From contig SWDR01000028.1 in assembly GCA_005116815.1 (NCBI GenBank), forward strand, positions 1 to 52,556: a DNA stretch of 52,556 nucleotides. The letters are read 5' to 3'. The notes beneath the pieces were generated by a model. The model was not told where the DNA came from and did no database searches. It saw only the letters and a program-made list of their open reading frames with translations. Shown in pieces: positions 37,118 to 47,321 of the stretch. The position numbers and the translations under genes are program-made. Source of the DNA: Nitrospira sp. (lineage in GTDB: Bacteria; Nitrospirota; Nitrospiria; Nitrospirales; Nitrospiraceae). Numbering within the stretch: the stretch's first letter is position 1; each line of letters begins with the position of its first letter.

Positions 37118-38561
37118 TCATTTCTTTTGTGGAAAAGAAGGGCTCAAACATATGCGACTGGATCTCAAGACTCATCCCGCTTCCCGTATCGCTCACTTGA
37201 ATCAGCACCTTGGACTGGTGCCCCCCCTTGCCACTCACCGATACAGTCTCATACCCACTGGACAGGGGCTTCGCTTCAATCCGAAGCCGACCACCCTGAG
37301 GCATGGCCTCCCGCGCATTCACGGCAAGATGCAGAAGGATTTGTTCGAGCCCTTCACGATCAACCTCGACATCCATCGGTGCATGGTCGATCACCAGATC
37401 CATCTCAATCGACGCAGGCAGCAACCCTCTGATCACTCCACGAATCTCCTCCAGCACAGCCTTGACCGACAGCACCTGCCGAAAGTGGCCGTCATGGAGG
37501 CCCAGTCCGGACAATTGAGCCGTCAGGGCCGCGGCCTGGCCTCCGCTTCGAAAGATGTCATCGACCGGCCGATACAGCGGATCGCCCGATTTGAGGGAGG
37601 AGAGGACAACGCCCGTCTGCCGCCCGATCACGGAAACCAGATGATTGAGTTCGTTGGCAATCCCGCCAGCGACTCGACCGATCGCCTCCATCTTCTGTGC
37701 TTCAAGTAATTGCTTCTCCAGGCCTTGCCGCTCTTGCTGTTCCTGCCGGACTTGCTCATTCGCTCGCGAGAGATCCCCCTTGAGCGCCTTGATACGGGCC
37801 TCCAACTGGTCACGCGAGGCTTGCAAGGCCTGCTCAGTTTCTTTCAAGGTCTCGATACTCTCCATCAAGAATGACTTCTGTTGCCGTTCGGCCCCAATCG
37901 TTTGCAACGCGAGTCCGTAGAACGTTGCCATCACCAATAACACCGGCACTCCCAACAGATGCCCGACCGTCAATGAGCCAGTTTGGACGACCCCTTGGTA
38001 GAGGGTGAATCCATATCCGGCACAAAGCAGCAGGGAAAATGCGATGACATGGGAGAGCCGCCGCACCGAAGCGGCAATGAGCATAAGCAGAAAATACGAC
38101 AGATAGAGATCCGAGCGAGCATTGCCGGACAGGTAAATTGTCGCAGTGACAAACAGCGTATCGATCCCGATCAGAGCTCCGCTGAACCATGACGCTTGTA
38201 GGATTGAGATCGGCACCAACAACAGACAGAGCACCATCGCCGCCAACCCGCCGACCATCACGTCGCTCGTCAAGCGACTTGCAATCAGCTCCGCTCCTGA
38301 CAATAATTGGTAGGCCAACATGATGCCAACTAGCGACTGAAGCACGACATATCGTGGACGTGAAATCTCACTGCCGTACAGCGAATCGTCCAACAGCGGC
38401 TCAGCACGATTCTCAGAAGGAAGGGTGCGACTGCTCATCTGCATGATCTCCTGTTGGGCTACCAAACACTCGCAAGATGCTGAACAAGTCCATCGGTTCC
38501 TGCCAACATCGTTTTCCTGCAACCGGATCAGAGTGGAGCAAGTCCCGTACCGATACCCCAA
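37068..38561 (-). CDS. Degenerate membrane histidine kinase (phosphoacceptor His replaced by Asn; truncated ATPase C-terminus)
   Basis: GRVAGGIANELNHLVSVI in place of GRLAGGIAHDFNNLLTVI; ends at [14 protein letters not shown]; start may be internal. Confidence 0.8.
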   Translation of the reverse strand: MGYRYGTCSTLIRLQENDVGRNRWTCSASCECLVAQQEIMQMSSRTLPSENRAEPLLDDSLYGSEISRPRYVVLQSLVGIMLAYQLLSGAELIASRLTSDVMVGGLAAMVLCLLLVPISILQASWFSGALIGIDTLFVTATIYLSGNARSDLYLSYFLLMLIAASVRRLSHVIAFSLLLCAGYGFTLYQGVVQTGSLTVGHLLGVPVLLVMATFYGLALQTIGAERQQKSFLMESIETLKETEQALQASRDQLEARIKALKGDLSRANEQVRQEQQERQGLEKQLLEAQKMEAIGRVAGGIANELNHLVSVIGRQTGVVLSSLKSGDPLYRPVDDIFRSGGQAAALTAQLSGLGLHDGHFRQVLSVKAVLEEIRGVIRGLLPASIEMDLVIDHAPMDVEVDREGLEQILLHLAVNAREAMPQGGRLRIEAKPLSSGYETVSVSGKGGHQSKVLIQVSDTGSGMSLEIQSHMFEPFFSTKEMNVGLGLTAVYTEVSRI

Positions 38562-38776
38562 CAGAGGAGAACCCCGCCATTCTAGTAGCTACGCACTGAG
38601 AAGGTGATCCGTTTTATCCATCTCCCTACAGCAGTTCACAAAATAGAACGGTACGTGATGGCCAGAAAACGGCTCACAGATTGGCGTTGCCTGATTACCA
38701 TGGCTGACAGAATGCCCCCGCGGCAGCATCCTGTCGGTTGATGCCGAATAGGAACCAGACACAGACATGAAGGTGT

Positions 38777-39955
38777 TTATGCTGAGGGGAGGGAACCGTT
38801 CGCCAGGCCGTCACGAAATGGCGTCGCATGATCGAGAGCAAGACCGAGTGTCTCGCCGAGAAACGTGACATGTCCCATCTTGCGACGGGAACGAATCTCA
38901 CGTTTACCATAGAGGTGGAGCACCGCGCCGGGGATGTCCAGCAGGGCTCGACAACCTGAGCCCTGTGTAATCGCCGCGACATCATTCCCGATGAGATTCA
39001 CCATGACGGCAGGGCTCAGCAAACGCACTTCACCAAGCGGCATCCCACTCACCGTGCGAACCTGTTGCTCAAACTGAGACACACTGCAGGCATCAAGCGT
39101 GTAGTGGCCAGAGTTATGAGGCCGAGGCGCGATTTCGTTGATGAGCAGTTCTCCCCTAGGCAACTGAAATAATTCGAGACAGAAGACCCCGACCCCTTCC
39201 AGACGATCCACGACCTGACGTGCAAGAGCGGCCGCTCGTTCGGCCACAATGGGAGAGGCCAACGCCGGCACCATGGTGGTCCGAAGAATCCCCTCTTCAT
39301 GTTCATTCTCAACCAACGGATAGGTGCAGCTCTGTCCATCAGATCCACGGACCACCAGGATTGAGAGTTCACGTTCAAACGGCACATACGACTCCACGAT
39401 CCATCGCATGCCGGGGCGGACGGATCCCACTAATGCCCGTTCCACTTCCTGCACATCGGACTCCTGGCCGATGTGCCACTGGCCTTTGCCGTCATAACCG
39501 GCCGTCGCCGTCTTACAGAATGCGGGGTAGCCAACCTGTCGGACGGTTGCCGCTAATTGATCGGGTGCTGTCAGGGTGGCAAACGAAGGAACGGGAAATC
39601 CGTTGGAGGCCAAGAAGGCCTTTTGTTCGAGACGATCCTGAATCACGTTCAGGACGGCACTCGACGGACGAACCGGTTTCTGCTGCTCCAACGCACGACA
39701 GAGTTCGACAGGGATGTTTTCCCACTCATAGGTCACGGCGCTGACCAAGTCGGCAAACCGCACAAGACTGGGCTGATCGTGAAAGGGAACTGAAAAATTG
39801 TGTGTGGCGAAACGATGGGCAGGCGCCTCTGGATCGGGGTCCCACACGGCGACCTGATAGCCAAGACGGCGTGCTGCCAGGGTGAACATAGCGCCCAATT
39901 GTCCGCCGCCCAGAACACCGAGGACAGACCCTGGCTCGACGACCTCTGTCTTCAC
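38777..39955 (-). CDS. purK: 5-(carboxyamino)imidazole ribonucleotide synthase
   Basis: [40 protein letters not shown]. Confidence 0.95.
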   Translation of the reverse strand: MKTEVVEPGSVLGVLGGGQLGAMFTLAARRLGYQVAVWDPDPEAPAHRFATHNFSVPFHDQPSLVRFADLVSAVTYEWENIPVELCRALEQQKPVRPSSAVLNVIQDRLEQKAFLASNGFPVPSFATLTAPDQLAATVRQVGYPAFCKTATAGYDGKGQWHIGQESDVQEVERALVGSVRPGMRWIVESYVPFERELSILVVRGSDGQSCTYPLVENEHEEGILRTTMVPALASPIVAERAAALARQVVDRLEGVGVFCLELFQLPRGELLINEIAPRPHNSGHYTLDACSVSQFEQQVRTVSGMPLGEVRLLSPAVMVNLIGNDVAAITQGSGCRALLDIPGAVLHLYGKREIRSRRKMGHVTFLGETLGLALDHATPFRDGLANGSLPSA

Positions 39956-40536
39956 GGTCGACGACTCGGACGGCCAGGGCCTTTCGTTCTGGCCACCAGG
40001 CCCTTCGCCTCAGGAGACTGGAGCACGCTGTCCGTCTGTGTTTGGCGGAATAACTTCACACGGTCGGCAATCGCGGGATACCGGCCTGCCAAGATTTGCG
40101 CCGCCAGCAAACCGGCATTTTCCGCCCCGCCGATCGCCACGGTGGCGACGGGAATCCCTCGTGGCATTTGTACGATGGAAAGGAGGGAATCCAGTCCGCG
40201 AAGATTTTCCGTCGGGATCGGCACTCCAATAACCGGCAGATGCGTCTTCGCAGCCAGCATCCCGGGGAGATGGGCCGCCCCGCCAGCCCCGGCAATAATC
40301 ACTTCGATCCCCCGGTCGGAAGCCTGTTCTGCATAGGAGAACAAACGATCCGGAGTCCGGTGCGCCGAGACGACCAGAAGTTCGCTTGGAATCCCCAAGT
40401 CCGTCAGCATCGCCACGGCCTTTTCTAGGATCGGGAAATCTGATTTACTTCCGCCCAACACCCCGACCAAGGGATGCGAGCGATCCACCGTTTTTCGTTG
40501 CGATAGTCGTTGGGGTCCTCTACTGAGACGAGGCAT
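39952..40536 (-). CDS. purE: 5-(carboxyamino)imidazole ribonucleotide mutase
   Basis: [60 protein letters not shown]. Confidence 0.95.
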   Translation of the reverse strand: MPRLSRGPQRLSQRKTVDRSHPLVGVLGGSKSDFPILEKAVAMLTDLGIPSELLVVSAHRTPDRLFSYAEQASDRGIEVIIAGAGGAAHLPGMLAAKTHLPVIGVPIPTENLRGLDSLLSIVQMPRGIPVATVAIGGAENAGLLAAQILAGRYPAIADRVKLFRQTQTDSVLQSPEAKGLVARTKGPGRPSRRP

Positions 40537-40734
40537 ATTCGCGCGGGCCTTTCTCTCGTGGGTCTCTGGCTTATGGCTCTCAACGGAGCCCCCACCTTAT
40601 CGACTCTCTGAAGGATGGTCAAGCAGGCCCTATCAGCAAAAGCCGATTCCCGCAGAGAAATTGACCGGATGATCGGCTTTCCACTATGATGGAGCCGTAG
40701 TGGTCGTTTCTCTGCCTCTGTCGAGGAGAAGTCG

Positions 40735-42171
40735 GTGGCACGCTTCACACAGGATTTGCGAAACAAAGTCCGCTCTCTCGTCAGGCGGGACACCGGCTTG
40801 GATGAGATTGCCATCGACGAACTTGCGACTTCAAGAAAGCTTCAGTCCTGGGAAGCGGTCCAAATCCCTGAACGCCTTCGATTTTCCTCGCGCCTCGCCA
40901 TCAAACTCGTACTCCTGTTCCTCTTGATCATCGCCTTCGTTCCTTGGACTCAAACGATTACCGTCAGCGGACAACTCTCCGCCTATACACCCTCCGAACG
41001 ACCACAAGATATTGAAGCGCAGATCACCGGACGGATCAAGAAGTGGCACATTTTTGAGGGGGTGCGCGTCAAGCAAGGCGATCTTATTCTTGAGTTGGAT
41101 GACTACGACCCCAATTTCATGTCTCCAGACCTCCTATCCTTCCTAGACCAACGACGCAAGGCACTGGATCAAAGTCGCAAGGCGGCGCTCGCCAGGGCCG
41201 AGCAATTGGATAAACGGATCAAGGAGATGCAGAACCTCGTGAAGTCCGCAGTCCCGTCCGCCCAGGCCCGCGTGATCGAATCCGAGAATAAGGTCCGCGA
41301 AGCCTACCAGAAAGTCGAAGCAGCAAAAATTGCAGTCGCGACAGCCGAGTTGAACGTGGACCGTCACAAACAGTTAGCGGAGCAGGGCCTCGTCTCGCAA
41401 CGCGAACTCGAGTTGACCATTCAGTCGGCGCTTGCCACCAAGGCCGATCTGACCGGAGCACAAGCCAACCTCAAGGGTGCGGAACAGGCCATGAAGGCTC
41501 TCGGTTTCGGCCGCGACCAGGTCAGCGCCGAAGTCCTGCAACGATTGCTCGACGCAGAAGCAGCCCGTGAGGCCTCTATCGGCGAAGCGGCAAAAGCCAC
41601 CGATCAACTGGCCGATGTCTCCCTGCGGATGTCTAACGCGGAACAACGCCGGCTCGCCGGCCACATCCTCTCCCCGATCGATGGCACCGTGGTGAAGATG
41701 GCTCAAGCCGGTGCCGGTGAAACCGTCCGCCCCGGGGACAAACTCGTGAAAATTTCTCCAGCGAGCGCCGACAAGGCCATCGAGATGGTGGCTGACGGAA
41801 TGGACGCCCCGCTGCTCAACGTAGGCCGGAAGGTGCGCGTCTTGTTTTATGGGATTCCTGCTATTCCCCTCCCGGCTTGGCCGGAGATCATGGCCGGCAC
41901 TTACGGTGGCGTCATCAAGGTCATCGACCAAGTCGACGACGGCAAGGGAAACTTTCGTTTCTGGGTGGTCCCGGATCCCGAAGATCGGACCTGGCCCCCG
42001 CAGGAACATGTTCGCCAGGGAACTAAAGCCATGGGATGGGTCATTTTGAACCGAGTCCCACTCTGGTACGAACTCTGGCGGCGCTTCAACCTCTTCCCGC
42101 CTGATTATCAAGAGCGCCCACCTAGCCTGATCGATACGCTCTTGCCAAAAGCAGGGCGAGGTGCGAAATAA
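40735..42171 (+). CDS. HlyD-family membrane-fusion/periplasmic adaptor protein
   Basis: N-terminal TM, biotinyl-lipoyl-like halves (GRIKKWHIFEGVRVKQGDLILELDD / GHILSPIDGTVVKMAQAGAGETVRPGDKLVKI), long coiled coil; GTG start. Confidence 0.88.
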   Translation: MARFTQDLRNKVRSLVRRDTGLDEIAIDELATSRKLQSWEAVQIPERLRFSSRLAIKLVLLFLLIIAFVPWTQTITVSGQLSAYTPSERPQDIEAQITGRIKKWHIFEGVRVKQGDLILELDDYDPNFMSPDLLSFLDQRRKALDQSRKAALARAEQLDKRIKEMQNLVKSAVPSAQARVIESENKVREAYQKVEAAKIAVATAELNVDRHKQLAEQGLVSQRELELTIQSALATKADLTGAQANLKGAEQAMKALGFGRDQVSAEVLQRLLDAEAAREASIGEAAKATDQLADVSLRMSNAEQRRLAGHILSPIDGTVVKMAQAGAGETVRPGDKLVKISPASADKAIEMVADGMDAPLLNVGRKVRVLFYGIPAIPLPAWPEIMAGTYGGVIKVIDQVDDGKGNFRFWVVPDPEDRTWPPQEHVRQGTKAMGWVILNRVPLWYELWRRFNLFPPDYQERPPSLIDTLLPKAGRGAK

Positions 42172-42292
42172 GCGCAGCGCTGTTCGTGTTATCTCGTCTC
42201 AATATGCCCGCACCACGAACGACATCACCCTTCCGCGTCTGGTCTAACCCTCGCCGCGGTCGCTCGCCTATCTGACGAAAGGAGTATGTCTC

Positions 42293-43777
42293 ATGAATTC
42301 CCGTCACTATCTCCCGATCGTGCTGCTCCTAGGGTCGATCGGACTCTGTCCCCTCACCTCTTCTGCGGGAGAACCGCTGAAATCGAAATCGCTCCCGCCG
42401 ATTCCCTTGAGCGTGGAAGAGATTCACGCCTGGATCGATCGCTCGCACCCACTCCTCAGGGGAGCCGGCACAGAGAAAACCATGGCACGAGGAAAAATGC
42501 TCAAAGCATTAGGCGCCTTCGAACCAACCCTGATCAACGATACGGAACTTGAACGATTCATCAAGAGTTCAGACCCCGGCAAAGGCACCCAAACGGTGGG
42601 CTTCAACGACACACTCGTCGAAGCGCGCCACCCCTGGGGATTTCGCTACAGCGCAGGGGTACGGCATGCCATCGGCGATGCAACCATTCCCGACCTTTCA
42701 TTTGGCGGGGGCAACAATCAAGTCCTGCTCGGAGGCTTTTTCCCGCTGCTCCGAGGCCTCATGATGAATCCCGAAAATGCCGAACTCCAGCGATCCGAAT
42801 TGGCCAATCCAAAGGCGGAAGTGCAGATCTCTCAAACAAGACAGGACCTGTTCCTGGCGGCAGCCACACAGTTTTGGGATTGGGTCACCGCGGTAAAGCT
42901 TGCAGAAGTACAGCGCCGGGCCGTAGGTGTGGCCGAAGATCGATATCGACAGGTCGAGGGCCGCGCCAAAGCAGGAGCCGTCGCGCCGCTCGACGTGGTC
43001 GAGGCTAATCAGGAGGTTCAGCGCCGCCGCGAGGTGGCCATCGCCGTGCAACGGCTGGTGGAACAAGAACAGCTGAAACTGTCCATGTTCCTCTGGGATA
43101 ATAACGCGCCCGTCTCGCCGCATCTGGAGCGAGCCCCGGACTTCCCGTCGACCATGCTGGTGCCGGCGCCTGACACCATCCAAGCCCATAAACTCCAAGC
43201 GAAAGTCGATCGGCCGGAGGTCAAGGAGATCGGCATCGAAGCCAAGCTCAACAATATCGATCTGGAGCTGGCCAAAAACAACCTCCTCCCAAGCCTGGAT
43301 GCTGAAGCAGCGCCCGCGCGCGCGCCGGAGAAGTTCGTGCTGGGGCTCGGCTACCGCTTTGGACTGGAGCTCAAGATTCCGATCCTCCAGCGAAAGAGCC
43401 GCGGCGAAGTCCTGGAAGCGCAAGGCAAGGCAGATCGATTTGTCTTCATGCAGCAATTTCGCGAACAACAAGTGCTCATCGATGTCGACAATGCCCTCTC
43501 CGCCCTCGAACGTGCCAAGGAGCGTGTCGCGGCCGCAGCCGAATCGCTCCGGCTAGCCAAGACACTCGAAGAAGGGGAGCGCTTCCGGTTTAGCCTTGGG
43601 GCCACCAGTATCCTCTTCGTCAACTTGCGGGAGCGGAATTCGGTCGATTCGGAGAGCCAGGTGATCCGAGCCAAAGCGGACTATCAAAAGGCCCAAGCCT
43701 TATACCAATGGGCCATCGGAGCCTGGGCCAGAACGACGCCGTTTGTGACCCCCGTGACCTATCGCGCAAGAGATTGA
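42293..43777 (+). CDS. TolC-family outer membrane efflux protein
   Basis: Signal peptide, repeated long helical segments, operon with HlyD-like and ABC-like genes. Confidence 0.82.
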   Translation: MNSRHYLPIVLLLGSIGLCPLTSSAGEPLKSKSLPPIPLSVEEIHAWIDRSHPLLRGAGTEKTMARGKMLKALGAFEPTLINDTELERFIKSSDPGKGTQTVGFNDTLVEARHPWGFRYSAGVRHAIGDATIPDLSFGGGNNQVLLGGFFPLLRGLMMNPENAELQRSELANPKAEVQISQTRQDLFLAAATQFWDWVTAVKLAEVQRRAVGVAEDRYRQVEGRAKAGAVAPLDVVEANQEVQRRREVAIAVQRLVEQEQLKLSMFLWDNNAPVSPHLERAPDFPSTMLVPAPDTIQAHKLQAKVDRPEVKEIGIEAKLNNIDLELAKNNLLPSLDAEAAPARAPEKFVLGLGYRFGLELKIPILQRKSRGEVLEAQGKADRFVFMQQFREQQVLIDVDNALSALERAKERVAAAAESLRLAKTLEEGERFRFSLGATSILFVNLRERNSVDSESQVIRAKADYQKAQALYQWAIGAWARTTPFVTPVTYRARD

Positions 43778-43914
43778 TTGAGAAGAAGTGGCTTTTCTTT
43801 CACTGCTTTGATAGCGTGAGAGCATAACGCGCCTGTTCCCATACATCGGCTCGCCCTGCCCTTCTCACACCATGCATCGAGGGGCAGGACCAGCCGAGGA
43901 AAAAGGCGGATTCC

Positions 43915-45579
43915 GTGCAAAGTCAGGTCGTTCATCAACAAAATCTGTTTCAATCGATGCTCGCATGCCTGGGCGTCCTCTTCCGTTTGGAACGGCGGAT
44001 CCTCGCTCTGATCGTCTCGTATTCGCTCGCCATTGGACTGTTTTCCCTCATCGTTCCTCTCACAGTCCAAGAGCTCGTCAACACGTTTGCCTTCGCCATT
44101 CAGCCCATTACCATTGTGACTCTCGCCGGGGTGATGGTGGCCGGGCTCATGTTCGTCGGAGCGTTTCGAGCCTTACAGTTCTATTCCGTCGAGGTGTTGG
44201 AGCGCCGGATCTTCGCTCGGGTTGCCCTCGGGATGGCCCAACAGTTGCCCCAGCTACAATTTTTAGGGTTTAAGCCCCGCTATGCCAATTACTTCATGGA
44301 AACAATCTTTATGCAACGGGCGCTCTCCGTCCTCCTCGTTGACCTGATCAATGTCATCGTGGGCGGGGCGGTCGGCATGACCATCCTGGTCTTTTATCAT
44401 CCCTACTTCTTGCTGTATAACGCACTGCTCATGGCAGGATTTACCGTCGTCTTTTTCCTCATGTCGCATGGAGGACTGAAGGCCACCATCAACATGTCCC
44501 ATGCGAAATATGACACCCTGCATTGGCTGCAGGAGATCTCGTTCAATCTGCTGCACTTCAAAGCCACAGACAGCCAAGCCATACTGATGCGAAGAACCGA
44601 CGAGTTAGTCCAGTCCTACGTTGAGACCAGACAAACTCGATTCGGCATTCTGATTCGCCAATACCTGGGATCGGTCGGCTGGCAAGCCGTCGCCCACAGC
44701 GGACTCCTCGCGACGGCCGGATGGTTGTTATCCATCGGCCAATTGACGCTTGGACAACTAGTCGCCGCCGAGGTTGTTGTCAGTGGACTCCTTTTGAGTT
44801 TTGATGCCGTCGTCAAACGCATGGGACACATTTATTACTTCCTCACCGGTTTGAACGAGCTCGATTTTCTCTTCTCGCTTCCAAAGGACCAAGCCTCCGC
44901 CACCCTGTCCGTCCCGTTGCCGGATCCTACCATTCACGGTATTCGCGTGACCTGCAAAGACCTCGCGGTCATTCACCCTGGCCTGCCTCCGATCTTCGAG
45001 CAGTTCAACCTTGAAGTCACCCCCGGGGAAAAAATCGGTGTCTACGCCAGTACGGCTGCAGCCAAAACGGCGCTCGCACGAGTCTTGGCAGGACTGGAAA
45101 CGCCGACCGGTGGTGTCCTTCGCTACAACGGGGTAGACCTTCGCCACCTCGATCTTCACGCCATCAACCGCTGTCGAGGGTTCATGATCGACTCCCAGCT
45201 CTCTCTGTTCGAGGGCACGATCGAAGATAACATTGTGTTGGGACGATCCTATATTCCGTATAGCGATATCCGGTGGGCACTACGCTTCACCGAACTGGAA
45301 GAAGACGTCGACGCATTCCCGCAAGGACTCAAGACCCACATCCGGGCCCCCGGGAAAATCCTGGCTCCGACGCATATCATGCGGATCCTGCTCGCACGTG
45401 CCATCCTGGCTCGTCCGCAAATTCTGATCTTTGACGGCATCATCCACAACCTGCAACCGACTATGCGCGAGACCGTCTTGCGGCGGCTCTGCTCAAAAGA
45501 CGAACCCTGGTCGGTGATCTTTGTGTCGAACGATCCGAATCTCACACCGCACGTCGATCGACGAATCATTCTCGATTAA
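43915..45579 (+). CDS. ABC exporter-like protein with degenerate nucleotide-binding domain
   Basis: ABC TM domain fold pattern; NBD with GEKIGVYASTAAAKTAL, RILLARAILARPQILIFDGIIHNLQ, VIFVSNDPN in place of Walker A/signature/Walker B/H-loop; GTG start. Confidence 0.82.
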   Translation: MQSQVVHQQNLFQSMLACLGVLFRLERRILALIVSYSLAIGLFSLIVPLTVQELVNTFAFAIQPITIVTLAGVMVAGLMFVGAFRALQFYSVEVLERRIFARVALGMAQQLPQLQFLGFKPRYANYFMETIFMQRALSVLLVDLINVIVGGAVGMTILVFYHPYFLLYNALLMAGFTVVFFLMSHGGLKATINMSHAKYDTLHWLQEISFNLLHFKATDSQAILMRRTDELVQSYVETRQTRFGILIRQYLGSVGWQAVAHSGLLATAGWLLSIGQLTLGQLVAAEVVVSGLLLSFDAVVKRMGHIYYFLTGLNELDFLFSLPKDQASATLSVPLPDPTIHGIRVTCKDLAVIHPGLPPIFEQFNLEVTPGEKIGVYASTAAAKTALARVLAGLETPTGGVLRYNGVDLRHLDLHAINRCRGFMIDSQLSLFEGTIEDNIVLGRSYIPYSDIRWALRFTELEEDVDAFPQGLKTHIRAPGKILAPTHIMRILLARAILARPQILIFDGIIHNLQPTMRETVLRRLCSKDEPWSVIFVSNDPNLTPHVDRRIILD

Positions 45580-45592
45580 GTAAGGGAACAGA

Positions 45593-46387
45593 GTGGAACT
45601 GACAACATTTTTTCGATCATTTCGTCCGAGCGCCTCACAACTATTGATCAGCCTCCTGGTTGCCGGACTTGGGTGGCTCAGCGGACAAGCCTTGAGCAGC
45701 GTCGACCAGGATTTACGCATTATGTATACCGAGTACACGCTCGGAGCCACCGACCTTGCTCATATTTCTGCAGACATCATGCGGTACCGGAACACCATCA
45801 TCCGCGCGCTCGAAGCGGACAGCCAGAAGGACTTCGAGCGAATCACGGAATCCCTGCCCGCACAACGCGCGAGAATTCAGCATGCCGTAGACCGGTATGC
45901 GGCCGCAGGGCTGCGCGTCTCACGGAGCGGGCGTAGTGAGCCTGAAGATATCGAGGCGGTCCGGCGCAGTCTCGACCAGTATTTTTCCGTGGCCAGCACG
46001 ACTGTACAACTCTTGACGCAGGAATGGACCGCCGTCTCTCCAGCGGAACGGGAAAGCATCAGACGAAAAGCGGAGGAACATGCCTCCGATAACGCAGGAC
46101 CGAAAATGATTCAGGTCAGCCTCGCGCTGGACCGGCTATTGGACACTGTGGCGGATGTGGCAAAAGACATGCGGGATGAGGGCACCAAGGCGATCCAGCG
46201 CACAAGCCTGCTGCTCGTAGGTGGAAGTTTTTTTATCGCCTTTTTGAATCTCTTCTTCACCAGACAGCGTGGAGGAACCTCCCAGCACAGGGATGGTCCG
46301 GATGAACGCGAGATCGATTCCGTCCACAGGCCCATCCCGCGTCCATTGGCCAGCGACTCCCCAGCGGCGGCCCTACGTCAGGAATAG
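45593..46387 (+). CDS. Membrane protein with periplasmic 4-helix-bundle/CHASE3-like sensor region, no output domain
   Basis: TM at N-terminus, helical region with MRYRNTIIRAL, second TM LLLVGGSFFIAFLNLFF, short tail. Confidence 0.6.
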   Translation: MELTTFFRSFRPSASQLLISLLVAGLGWLSGQALSSVDQDLRIMYTEYTLGATDLAHISADIMRYRNTIIRALEADSQKDFERITESLPAQRARIQHAVDRYAAAGLRVSRSGRSEPEDIEAVRRSLDQYFSVASTTVQLLTQEWTAVSPAERESIRRKAEEHASDNAGPKMIQVSLALDRLLDTVADVAKDMRDEGTKAIQRTSLLLVGGSFFIAFLNLFFTRQRGGTSQHRDGPDEREIDSVHRPIPRPLASDSPAAALRQE

Positions 46388-46403
46388 TTCGTTCTGGGTC
46401 AAC

Positions 46404-47321
46404 CTACCCGCTTATGCCGTGACTGCTCCCTCGCCCGACAGCCCGAAAAAGCTGTGCACGCTCCTCGTCAGTAAGCGGTTTCCACGCTCCTGAGGCTAAT
46501 CCACCAAGCGTCAGATGCATGATCCTGACACGGTGCAACATGAGCACCCGATACCCCAAGACTTGGCACATGCGCCGGATCTGTCGATTGCGGCCTTCGG
46601 TGAGAATGATGCGGAACCGTGCGGGACCGAGCCGGTCAATCCGGCAGGGTTTAGTCGGACGGTCGAGAATGTCGACCCCCTGAGCCATACGGTCAACGAA
46701 TGTCTGGTCAAACGGTCGATCGACGGATACCTCGTATTCCCGCTCATGCCCATGCTCGGTTCGGAGAATCTCATTCACGATATCTCCGTCGTTCGTGAGT
46801 AGGATGAGACCGGACGAGTCCTTATCGAGTCGGCCGATTGGAAAAATTCTCTCCGGGTGGCCGATCTCCGCGATGATGTTACGAGCCACATGCGACTCGC
46901 TGGTTGTCGTCACGCCGACAGGCTTGTGATACTTGATATAGACCGAGGCCGTTCCCCAGGGAATCACCTGTCCGTCTCGTGCGATGACGTCTTGAGGCGT
47001 CACCTTATCTCCCAAGGAGGCCACCCGTTGATTGATAGTCACGCGACCGGATTCAATCAAGCGATCGGCCTCACGCCGAGAGCAAATGCCATGGTGTGTA
47101 AAAAACTTATTGATGCGAAGCTGGTCGGTCACAGGGTAGGCATGCTGTTTCAGTGAACGCGACGGCCCGCGTGAATTCGCCCCAACATGCGGTAGATCAA
47201 GCGGGCGATACAAAACTGCGGAGCGACGAACCCTTCGATCGGAGCAATCTCGCTGATATCCATCCCGAGGATGCCTGGGCCGTTGGCCAACGCGGTGATG
47301 AGATTCAGCGTATCGTACCAC
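46404..47321 (-). CDS. 23S rRNA pseudouridine synthase (RluF/RluB family)
   Basis: S4 domain RINKFFTHHGICSRREADRLI; GRLDKDSSGLILLTNDGD; EGRNRQIRRMCQVLGYRV; real start likely internal. Confidence 0.9.
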   Translation of the reverse strand: MVRYAESHHRVGQRPRHPRDGYQRDCSDRRVRRSAVLYRPLDLPHVGANSRGPSRSLKQHAYPVTDQLRINKFFTHHGICSRREADRLIESGRVTINQRVASLGDKVTPQDVIARDGQVIPWGTASVYIKYHKPVGVTTTSESHVARNIIAEIGHPERIFPIGRLDKDSSGLILLTNDGDIVNEILRTEHGHEREYEVSVDRPFDQTFVDRMAQGVDILDRPTKPCRIDRLGPARFRIILTEGRNRQIRRMCQVLGYRVLMLHRVRIMHLTLGGLASGAWKPLTDEERAQLFRAVGRGSSHGISG

